Source: an uncultured Bacteroidales bacterium
GTDB taxonomy: Bacteria; Bacteroidota; Bacteroidia; Bacteroidales; Paludibacteraceae
Reading direction: 5' to 3'
Length of the DNA stretch: 47,070 bases
Assembly: GCA_900317345.1 (NCBI GenBank)
Contig: ONGK01000010.1
Coordinates: 1-47,070, forward strand
Of the stretch, positions 1 through 7,137 are shown piece after piece (position 1 is the stretch's first letter; each line of letters opens with the position of its first letter). The notes below the pieces were generated by a model that was not told the origin of the DNA, did no database searches, and saw only the letters and a program-made list of their open reading frames with translations. The position numbers were made by a program, and so were the translations under genes.

Positions 1-70
1 GCCCCTCGACTTGCATGTGTTAGGCCTGTCGCTAGCGTTCATCCTGAGCCAGGATCAAACTCTTCGTTGT
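1..70 (-). rRNA. rrs: 16S ribosomal RNA, 5' end (partial)
   Basis: Read on the minus strand this is the start of a 16S rRNA, with the universal AGAGTTTGATCCTGGCTCAG site followed by GATGAACGCTAGCGACAGGC, a Bacteroidales-type start. The mature 5' end is placed near 70 by analogy with E. coli, which has eight bases before GAGTTTG. The gene runs off the left edge, so the rest of the rRNA operon lies outside the window. Its promoter is at 330-361, giving a leader of about 250 nt. Confidence 0.97.
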
Positions 71-329
71 AAAAGAAATTATAAGATAGCTCAGAATAAC
101 CGATTTATTTAAGTGTAATTGTCGGGAACCATTTGTTTGGATTTCGCAGCCTACTTACTTCCGCCGCTACATCCTTTTCAGTTCTTGTACTACACTAATT
201 GTATCAATCTTTCAATTTGTTTTCTTTCGGTTTGGCGCAAAAAAATTAGGTCCTCCAAAGAGAATCTGAATTTTAATGTCCGGAACTCCGGTAGAAAATC
301 GAAACACACTTGTTTCTCAAAAGCGAGTG

Positions 330-361
330 CAAAGGTACTGCTTTTTTTTGAACTGACCAAA
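330..361 (-). promoter_or_regulatory. rRNA operon promoter (TTTG-20-TAnnTTTG)
   Basis: On the minus strand TTTG (361-358) is followed after exactly 20 nt by TACCTTTG (337-330), the Bacteroidota primary sigma factor consensus. The spacer ends in CAAAAAAAAGCAG and the sequence after the -7 box is CACTCGCTTT. Both stretches recur at the tRNA promoters at 589 and 37095. Transcription would start near 323 and read into 16S. Confidence 0.85.
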
Positions 362-588
362 TATTTTTCAAAAAAAATGCAAGAAAAAATGCATTTTCTT
401 TGTAACTCGCTGATTTTCAGCACCAATTATTTTTGCCTTTTTTGAGGTATATGGGCAAAAATATGTTATATAACACAAAATCGACCTCCTTCACACGCGT
501 ATATAATATAATATTTAAGGAACGGGCGCGCACGCGCACAAAGAAAACACAACAAAATGCAAAAAAAATGCAAAAAAATGCAAAAAAA
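362..588. other. AT-rich divergent region between rRNA and tRNA promoters
   Basis: No credible gene is seen here. The stretch is AT-rich, with poly-A/T tracts next to the rRNA promoter that could act as UP-like sequence. A GC-rich patch of alternating CG/GC lies at about 525-541, and an AAAATGCAAAAAAATGC-type repeat at about 555-588 abuts the tRNA promoter. The short open frames here lack start context and coding character. Confidence 0.6.
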
Positions 589-620
589 TTTGTGTATGTC
601 AAAAAAAAGCAGTACCTTTG
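589..620 (+). promoter_or_regulatory. tRNA promoter (Gly/Leu)
   Basis: TTTG at 589-592, a 20-nt spacer, then TACCTTTG at 613-620. The spacer starts TGTATGTC and ends AAAAAAAAGCAG; after the -7 box comes CACCCGCTTT. It is nearly identical to the promoters before tRNA-Pro and tRNA-Met in this window. The expected start is near 627, about 50 nt before tRNA-Gly. Confidence 0.85.
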
Positions 621-675
621 CACCCGCTTTCAAAAAAAAGCAGAGTTCTTATACTTGATATAAAGAATAAAAATT

Positions 676-748
<73 letters not shown>

Positions 749-758
749 CTTTTTTTTT

Positions 759-844
759 GCCCAGATGGCGGGAAATTGGTATACACGCTACTTTGAGGGG
801 GTAGTGGTCGCAAGATCGTGTGAGTTCGAGTCTCATCCTGCGCA
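759..844 (+). tRNA. tRNA-Leu(GAG), atypical acceptor and D arms
   Basis: A class II tRNA of about 86 nt. The anticodon stem CTACT/GGTAG with loop TTGAGGG gives anticodon GAG, and there is a variable arm and a T-arm with TTCGAGT. The acceptor 5' strand GCCCAGA does not match the 3' strand CCTGCGC well: positions 3:70 are C:C and 7:66 are A:C. The D stem has C11:A24, and the D loop has 11 nt against 9 in E. coli tRNA-Leu(GAG). The 3' half fits a GCGCAGG acceptor. It may be chimeric or decaying, or it may still function. CCA is not encoded. Confidence 0.75.
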
Positions 845-845
845 C

Positions 846-883
846 AAAAATGACATAATCGTACGATTATGTCATTTTTTTTT
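846..883 (+). terminator. Rho-independent terminator after tRNA-Leu
   Basis: A perfect palindrome centred on GTAC (AAAATGACATAATC/GATTATGTCATTTT) is followed by a T run. It sits two bases after the tRNA-Leu gene and can fold on either strand. The next promoter begins inside its T tail. Confidence 0.85.
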
Positions 884-912
884 GTGTATGTCATTTTTTT
901 TTCGTACTTTTG
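881..912 (+). promoter_or_regulatory. Promoter of the DUF2147-rdgB unit
   Basis: TTTG at 881-884, 20-nt spacer, TACTTTTG at 905-912. The spacer begins TGTATGTC like many others here but lacks the GCAG end seen at stable-RNA promoters. Predicted transcription start is near 919, about 15 nt before the start codon at 935. Confidence 0.8.
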
Positions 913-934
913 CGCTCGCAAAAGTTATTAAGCT

Positions 935-1360
935 ATGAGAAAACTGATGTTTGGGCTGCTGATATTGGCAGCAATAAGCGCAAATGCGCAGATAAATGCC
1001 ATTCTTGGCGATTGGAAAACCGTTGACGACAAAACCGGCGAACAACGCTCTGTCGTCACAATCTACAAGGCTTCGGACGGCCTATATTACGGCAAAATCA
1101 GCAAGATGCTCATGTACGGGTCCGAACTGCGCTGCGAGGCTTGCAAAGACGAAGACCACAACGCGCCTATTGAAGGACTCGTCATCATCCGCGGCATGAA
1201 AGCCGAATACGGACAACTGGTCGGAGGAAAGGTCCTGGACCCCGAGTCCGGCAAGTTCTACTATGGTAAGATTTACCTCAAAGACGGCAAACTCGTGCTG
1301 CGAGGCTCGCTCGATAAACGCGGTTTCCTCGGACGTAACCAAACATGGATTCGCAAATGA
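935..1360 (+). CDS. DUF2147 family exported protein
   Basis: A 141-residue protein with a cleavable signal peptide (about residues 1-19, ending ANA-QI). The mature part matches the DUF2147 pattern known from secreted Bacteroidota proteins: GDWKTVDDKTGEQRSVV near the start, YYGKISKM, the pair C-x2-C (CEAC), then DPESGKFYYGKI and a closing RGFLGRNQTWIRK. The molecular function of DUF2147 is unknown; a small lipocalin-like beta fold in the periplasm is likely. Its end overlaps the start of rdgB by four bases (ATGA), so the two are translationally coupled. Confidence 0.85.
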   Translation: MRKLMFGLLILAAISANAQINAILGDWKTVDDKTGEQRSVVTIYKASDGLYYGKISKMLMYGSELRCEACKDEDHNAPIEGLVIIRGMKAEYGQLVGGKVLDPESGKFYYGKIYLKDGKLVLRGSLDKRGFLGRNQTWIRK

Positions 1361-1953
1361 AACTGGTCTTTGCTTCAAATAATGCGCATAAATTATGCGA
1401 AGTACGTGCCATGATGCCTGCCGGCATTGAGGTGCTGAGTCTGCACGAGATAGGCTTTGAGCACGAGATTGACGAAACGGGCACTACACTCGCTGAAAAC
1501 AGCAAAATCAAGGCGGATACGGTGGCCGAATGGCTCAAGGCACATGACAAATGGTCGTCTGTGGATGGCGTGTTCGCGGACGATACGGGCCTCGAGATTG
1601 ATGCACTCAACGGCCAGCCTGGCGTGTATTCCGCCAGATGGGCAGGAAGCGCGGAGTCCAACCGCGCAAAAGCCCTGCATGAACTGGAAGGCAAAGACAA
1701 CAGAAACTGCCATTTCAAAACGGTTATCACGCTGATAACCAACGATAAAACCACACAGGTAGAAGGTCTCGTGCGCGGAAAAATAACGACCGAAGAATAC
1801 GGTCACGGAGGCTTCGGATACGACCCTATCTTTATTCCGGAAGGCTATGACAAAACCTTCGGCGAACTACCGGCAGAGGTGAAGAACAGCGTCAGCCACC
1901 GAGCAAGAGCGATAGCCAATTTAGTCGAAGTGCTAAAAATGTACGATTATTAA
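1357..1953 (+). CDS. rdgB: dITP/XTP pyrophosphatase (RdgB/HAM1)
   Basis: Hydrolyses deaminated purine triphosphates (dITP, ITP, XTP) to the monophosphate and pyrophosphate, keeping them out of DNA and RNA. Family hallmarks are visible: SNN at 7-9, ADDTGLEIDALNG with DDTG at 75-78, PGVYSARWAG, GFGYDPIF at 151-159 and SHR at 180-182. The 198-residue length is normal. I chose the ATG at 1357 rather than the one at 1345 because homologues start MKLVFA(S/T)xN and this gives a four-base overlap with the preceding gene. The last codons and stop belong to a 16-bp direct repeat copied at 2038-2053. Confidence 0.95.
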   Translation: MKLVFASNNAHKLCEVRAMMPAGIEVLSLHEIGFEHEIDETGTTLAENSKIKADTVAEWLKAHDKWSSVDGVFADDTGLEIDALNGQPGVYSARWAGSAESNRAKALHELEGKDNRNCHFKTVITLITNDKTTQVEGLVRGKITTEEYGHGGFGYDPIFIPEGYDKTFGELPAEVKNSVSHRARAIANLVEVLKMYDY

Positions 1954-1975
1954 GATTTTGCCCATTTATACGTGC

Positions 1976-2030
1976 TCGGTATAATCTCGGACTCTTATCG
2001 GAGGCAAGTCGGAGTTATATCGGACTCAAA
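1976..2030 (+). repeat. Five-unit 11-nt array (TCGGA-N6) before porZ
   Basis: TCGG(A/T) starts at 1976, 1987, 1998, 2009 and 2020, an exact 11-nt period over five units. It lies between two copies of the 16-bp direct repeat ACGATTATTAAGATTT (1943-1958 and 2038-2053). The first three units resemble, unit by unit, the three units on the minus strand at 46500-46532. No TTTG/TAnnTTTG promoter is seen in this 100-nt gap, so porZ may be read from upstream or through this array. Confidence 0.8.
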
Positions 2031-2053
2031 AACATACACGATTATTAAGATTT

Positions 2054-5000
2054 ATGAGAAAGTCAAGAATCATATTCTTCTCCATTCTGACATTCGTATA
2101 CTGTGTTTCGGCGCAGGCGGAGCAGTGGACAACCTATTTCGCGTACAATAACGTCACGCAGATTGCGATGGCTTCGGACAGGGTCTTCGCCGTTTCTGAT
2201 GGTAGCTTGTTCAGCGTGGACAAGCAGACTGAGATGATTACCAAATACGACCGGCAATCCGGTCTGCACGGAACAGGAATCAACTGCATCCACTACGATT
2301 CGATTGGTAATCAGTTGATTATCGCCTATAGTGACGGAAAGATTGATATTCTTTCTCCGCGCGGGAATACCTATATCAGCGAACTGTATAACAAGGATAT
2401 GACGCAGCGGAAGGACATCTATAATGTCACCATTAAAGGCCGCACAGCATACCTATCCACGCATTACGGTGTACAGACGATGGATTTGCGTGAGAACAAA
2501 CTGGTGGATAGTTACTGGCTCCGCCCTGGCGGACAGGAGACGCCTATTCAAGACATATTGGTTATGTCTGATAGTATTTTCGCCTTCGCGTCGGATAGCC
2601 TCTATTGCGCCTCTCTTGCAGACAATCTCGTGGATTACACCTATTGGAAACGCGAGAAGCGCAGTGCCCGTATTTTACCGGACGCCACAAAGGGAAAGCG
2701 CTATGTTGACGGCAACAACACTTGGTCTGCCGGCGGTTCTCTCGGTATCACCCGCGTCACCCCCACCGAAACCATCAACTACAAACCCGATGGCCCCCTT
2801 GTAAATATACCCTATAGACTTCGTGTCGCAGGAACCAGAGTTGGTCTTGTACAAGGTGGTTATGCCGCTCCATTTTTTTATCGACCAGGAATGGTGATGC
2901 TTTGGGATGACGAACATTGGACTAATTTCGACCAACAATATATGACCGCACATTTAGGTGTCCAAAATAGTAAAGATTATTGTGACATAGCCTTTGATCC
3001 TGCTGACTCATCACACTTTTTTGTAGCAAGTTTTGGATATGGACTCATGGAATTTAGGCAAGATACCTTTTATCATCACTATAATTCTTCCAACAGCGCT
3101 ATTGAACCCGTTATTCCTAATGGCAAATATCCATATCTATGGGTAGATGGATTAAAGTTTGATAATGATGGTAATCTATGGATGTTAAACGTATGTACTA
3201 ATGGCATCAAGGTTCTAACACCGGATACTGCCTGGCTTTCCTTCTCCAATGTCGCCTGCTCCGAGCTCGACCGTGCCCAAGACCTGATTATTTCTAATCA
3301 CAATCCGAATATTAAGATTTTCTCTTCTTATAGACGGGGTATTGGCATCATGGATGACAATGGTACACTTGAGGATCAAACGGATGACCGATCAGTCTTT
3401 TGTTCCTCTTTTACAGATGAAAACGGAATCGGATTGCTCATAGCTCGTATTCGCTCCATATTCCAGCCATCAGATGGGTCCTTATTGATTGGTACAGAGG
3501 CTGGTTTATTCCGTATCATTAACCCCGAGAACTTGCTTACCAACACCGCTCCTTGTTTGCCACTCATTGTTGACGACCCCGAGGAGGGACGGGTTGACAT
3601 TTTTTCTTCTGAAGTGATACAGAATATGATTCAAGATGAGCAGTCACGTATCTGGGTAGGAACAAAAACAAGTGGTGTATATTGCTTAAGTGAAGATTTA
3701 TCCTCCGTTATTTACCATTTTTCAATAGACAATAGTCCTCTCCCTAGCAACGATGTACTTTCGTTGGGACTCATGACTGCTACAAAACAAGTCTTCATCG
3801 GCACCAGCAGCGGACTATGCGCATACAAACTTGACGACCCTGAAGGGCCTACGGGTACAGACCACACCAATAACGACATACACGATAATGGTTCTATGAA
3901 ACGTTGGGAAACGCATTTCTCGTATAACAATGCCACTGCTATAGAGGATGCCGGAGACATGGTCTATGCACTCTCATATGGAGCCGTATTAGCAATCAAT
4001 AAAGAAACGGAAGAGACTACTCCCCTCTCAAAACTAACCGGGTTAAATGGAGGTGGCATTGTTAACATATGCTACAATCCGGATACGCGTAAAACTCTCT
4101 TGCTATACCAAAACGGATTAATAGATATAATTTACCCGGATGGAGAGATCAAAAATATGCCTGACGTATTGCTTTCGACAGTTACCAATCCGGGAGAGTT
4201 TTATAGTCCCTATAGTTATGGAGAGAATATTTATATATGTTCCTCGATAGGTATACTACGCGCTAACATGAGACGAAATGAAATCGCGGAAACATACATC
4301 CTTTACGACGATAACAAAGAAGTCTTTCCGCAATATGTATGCATTGTTAGAGATAGTATCTATGCCGCATCGCAAAATAAGGTTTTTGCGGCTCCTCTAA
4401 CTGCAAATTTAATTGATGGAGCTTCTTGGGAGCCCGTAATTACGCTCACTGGGGACGAAACTATTGTTGCTATGAGTAGTTATAATAATATGTTATACCT
4501 TCATATTGACAACACTCTATATGTACACCACGATGGCTTATGGGAAAAGCTTCGGCCCTCCGAGAAATGGGATAAAGTATATATGCATACAACAGGGCTT
4601 ATCGGGCATACAGATATGGGAATATACCGAATTACAACTGATTCGTGCGAAAAATTGGCTCTATCATACACTCCGAATGATATCGTTAGAAGCGGATCCG
4701 ATTATTGGATGGCGATAAGCGAAGAAAATATTATTCGCTGGAATCCCAACGAAACACAAGTTTTCTCCACAAATAGTCCTTTTGAGAATTTTACTTATCG
4801 AATACGTATCTTTGGAGATAAAATAATTATACTTCCTGGTGGATATCTCGCAGCTAATTATGGGAGAAAAGGAAATGTAATGATTTGTGAAAATAAAATT
4901 TGGACTAACATAACCTATCGAGATATTTTCCAAGTTACAGGCGGTAATTTATATTATGATTTTTGCGATGCTGCTGTAGATCCTTTTGATGCTTCTCATA

Positions 5001-6124
5001 TGTATATTGCTTCATTCGGATTCGGTATACACGAATTTCGCGACAACAAATATACCCAATGGATAATGCCTTGGAGCGCCCCAAACGGATTAGAACCCGT
5101 CATAGATCAAGAAGTAGGATTTACATGGGTGGATGGCCTACAATACGATAAGGATGGTAATTTATGGATGCTAAACAATTCACATAGCGGAGTCAAAGTA
5201 ATGATGAGAAACGGCACATGGGTTCGTATTAGCAACCGCGCCACTCAAGACCTAAATAGGACGAAAGATTTATTGATATGGAATCGGAATGCAAATATTA
5301 AGATTGTAACTTCTGCCAGGGTGACAACTGGCATTGGGGTATTTGATGACAAAGGTACCATTGAGAATAGTGGAGATGACCAATCGGTCTTTTATTCCTC
5401 CTTCATAGACCAAAACGGTAAACAGGTACAACCACAATACATCTACTCCGTATGCCAAATGGCTAATGGTGAAATCTGGGTAGGGACAGAAAGTGGAATT
5501 ATCATCATTCCTAATGTTAGTAAATTATTACAGCATGATAATCACTGTAAGCGGATTATTATTCCTCGTAATGATGGAACGGGTCTTGGTGACTATCTGC
5601 TTGGCGACGAAACAATTTATGCCATTACTGAGGATGCTGCAGGACGAAAATGGATTGGCTCTGCCACCTCTGGATTATATTTGGTTTCCGACGATGGACT
5701 GGAAATATTTGAGCATTTCACAAAAAACAATTCCCCTTTGGTATCGAATGAAATTTATTCACTCGCCATTCATCCAACCTCTGGAAAGGTATATATTGGT
5801 ACTAGTTTGGGATTAATGTCATATCAAAGTGACGCGAATGCTCCACAAGCAAATCTGAACTCTATCTATGCATACCCAAACCCTGTTCCGCGCAATTATA
5901 CAGGATACATTTCGATAACGGGACTGATGGAAAATACTATCGTTAATATTACTGACGAAGGAGGAAATCTCGTATGTAAAACTCGAAGTAATGGAGGTTT
6001 AGCCGTTTGGGATGGTAAAGATGCATACGGAAGACCTGTAACTCCGGGCATATATACTGCTCTTTGTAATGCTCAAGGAGGTCATAATGTATGTAAAATT
6101 TTGATCCTACATGAAACGAGATAA
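2054..6124 (+). CDS. porZ: PorZ-like type IX secretion protein with doubled propeller unit
   Basis: An exported protein of 1356 residues (signal peptide about 1-22, ending VSAQA). The start of the mature part (WTTYFAYNNVTQIA, then VFAVSDGSLFSVD) matches PorZ, which sits on the cell surface in the type IX attachment complex and binds A-LPS. Known PorZ is about 780 residues: two beta-propellers plus a C-terminal domain. Here the propeller region occurs twice, about residues 24-610 and 615-1255, with matching landmarks (WVDGLKFDNDGNLWML and WVDGLQYDKDGNLWML; GIGIMDDNGT and GIGVFDDKGT). One C-terminal domain follows (about 1270-1356: YPNPV, then VWDGKDAYGRPVTPGIY). Composition turns AT-rich from about 2800. 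It overlaps the next gene by 14 nt. Confidence 0.8.
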   Translation: MRKSRIIFFSILTFVYCVSAQAEQWTTYFAYNNVTQIAMASDRVFAVSDGSLFSVDKQTEMITKYDRQSGLHGTGINCIHYDSIGNQLIIAYSDGKIDILSPRGNTYISELYNKDMTQRKDIYNVTIKGRTAYLSTHYGVQTMDLRENKLVDSYWLRPGGQETPIQDILVMSDSIFAFASDSLYCASLADNLVDYTYWKREKRSARILPDATKGKRYVDGNNTWSAGGSLGITRVTPTETINYKPDGPLVNIPYRLRVAGTRVGLVQGGYAAPFFYRPGMVMLWDDEHWTNFDQQYMTAHLGVQNSKDYCDIAFDPADSSHFFVASFGYGLMEFRQDTFYHHYNSSNSAIEPVIPNGKYPYLWVDGLKFDNDGNLWMLNVCTNGIKVLTPDTAWLSFSNVACSELDRAQDLIISNHNPNIKIFSSYRRGIGIMDDNGTLEDQTDDRSVFCSSFTDENGIGLLIARIRSIFQPSDGSLLIGTEAGLFRIINPENLLTNTAPCLPLIVDDPEEGRVDIFSSEVIQNMIQDEQSRIWVGTKTSGVYCLSEDLSSVIYHFSIDNSPLPSNDVLSLGLMTATKQVFIGTSSGLCAYKLDDPEGPTGTDHTNNDIHDNGSMKRWETHFSYNNATAIEDAGDMVYALSYGAVLAINKETEETTPLSKLTGLNGGGIVNICYNPDTRKTLLLYQNGLIDIIYPDGEIKNMPDVLLSTVTNPGEFYSPYSYGENIYICSSIGILRANMRRNEIAETYILYDDNKEVFPQYVCIVRDSIYAASQNKVFAAPLTANLIDGASWEPVITLTGDETIVAMSSYNNMLYLHIDNTLYVHHDGLWEKLRPSEKWDKVYMHTTGLIGHTDMGIYRITTDSCEKLALSYTPNDIVRSGSDYWMAISEENIIRWNPNETQVFSTNSPFENFTYRIRIFGDKIIILPGGYLAANYGRKGNVMICENKIWTNITYRDIFQVTGGNLYYDFCDAAVDPFDASHMYIASFGFGIHEFRDNKYTQWIMPWSAPNGLEPVIDQEVGFTWVDGLQYDKDGNLWMLNNSHSGVKVMMRNGTWVRISNRATQDLNRTKDLLIWNRNANIKIVTSARVTTGIGVFDDKGTIENSGDDQSVFYSSFIDQNGKQVQPQYIYSVCQMANGEIWVGTESGIIIIPNVSKLLQHDNHCKRIIIPRNDGTGLGDYLLGDETIYAITEDAAGRKWIGSATSGLYLVSDDGLEIFEHFTKNNSPLVSNEIYSLAIHPTSGKVYIGTSLGLMSYQSDANAPQANLNSIYAYPNPVPRNYTGYISITGLMENTIVNITDEGGNLVCKTRSNGGLAVWDGKDAYGRPVTPGIYTALCNAQGGHNVCKILILHETR

Positions 6125-7127
6125 TTGTTTTGATTTCCTACGTTTTATATTCGCTTTCAATGTTGTATTAGGGCATTTGACTGTTATTGCGCTTTTTCCG
6201 GAATTGCAACAATATAAGAATCTATTCAACACCTACTTATCTGTAACGGGCTTCTTCATTATATCAGGATTCTTAATAGCACAAAGTTATGAGAGGAGCA
6301 CACTGAAATCGTATTTTATTAAACGAGCGAGACGCCTTTTACCAGCATATTTCCTAGTTGTTATTGGTTGTGCAATAGGCCTTGTTGGACTTAGTACACT
6401 CCCTGCGACAGAATATTATACTTCCCTTGACTTATGGGAATATCTGGGAGCAAATTTAAGTTTTATGAATTTCTTGCATCCTTCTTTACCCGGAGTTTTT
6501 AATCATCCCCACATAAATGACACAGCTGTCAACGGCTCCTTATGGACTCTCAAGATAGAAGTTGGATTTTACTTACTAATACCTTTATTGATGCTGTGGT
6601 TACGAAAAGGTAAGCATCCTTGGCTGATTCTACTGATTATATATATACTTGCTATTATATATCGAAATAGTTTGTCTATAATCGCTGATATTCAACACGA
6701 AAACTTTTACGCTTTTCTCGCAAGACAATTACCAGGCTTTATGAGTTTCTTTGCAGTAGGTATAGCTGGTTATATCTATAAAGATTATTTGTTACGCCTT
6801 AAGAATTATTTAATTGTACCCGCCATCATATTCTTTGTAATAGAATTTTATTATAATCTCGAGGTTCTCACTCCTTTGGCGTGGGGGTTAATCGTCCTAT
6901 GGTGCGCATATTCACTACCTATATTCAATAATTTTGCCAAATATGGTGATATTTCCTATGGAATTTATATCTATCATGCACCTATCTTAAAGATATTATT
7001 GTCCGTAGGAGTCTTTTCTTATATGGGGATATGGTCTGCTTCACTCATATACATAAGTTTGGTAACTATTGTCAGTTACGCTTCATGGCATCTCTTAGAG
7101 AAACGTATTCTAAACAGAAAAAAATAA
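6111..7127 (+). CDS. Membrane acyltransferase 3 (OafA/OatA type)
   Basis: An integral membrane protein of 338 residues with about ten hydrophobic segments, of the acyltransferase-3 family that moves acetyl or other acyl groups onto sugars of LPS, capsule or peptidoglycan. It opens with the family signature FDFLRFIFAFNVVLGHL, containing the conserved His, and has SLWTLKIEVGFYLLIP with the conserved Glu. No SGNH domain is fused. The start codon lies 14 nt inside porZ, indicating coupled translation, and the composition is AT-rich like the second half of porZ. The acceptor molecule cannot be told from sequence; LPS is an inference from its neighbours. Confidence 0.85.
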   Translation: MKRDNCFDFLRFIFAFNVVLGHLTVIALFPELQQYKNLFNTYLSVTGFFIISGFLIAQSYERSTLKSYFIKRARRLLPAYFLVVIGCAIGLVGLSTLPATEYYTSLDLWEYLGANLSFMNFLHPSLPGVFNHPHINDTAVNGSLWTLKIEVGFYLLIPLLMLWLRKGKHPWLILLIIYILAIIYRNSLSIIADIQHENFYAFLARQLPGFMSFFAVGIAGYIYKDYLLRLKNYLIVPAIIFFVIEFYYNLEVLTPLAWGLIVLWCAYSLPIFNNFAKYGDISYGIYIYHAPILKILLSVGVFSYMGIWSASLIYISLVTIVSYASWHLLEKRILNRKK

Positions 7128-7137
7128 ATGATATAAT

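Noticed and set aside
119-663. Several short open frames between 16S and tRNA-Gly on both strands
   Set aside because: They overlap promoters and the rRNA leader and encode low-complexity Lys/Phe-rich products.
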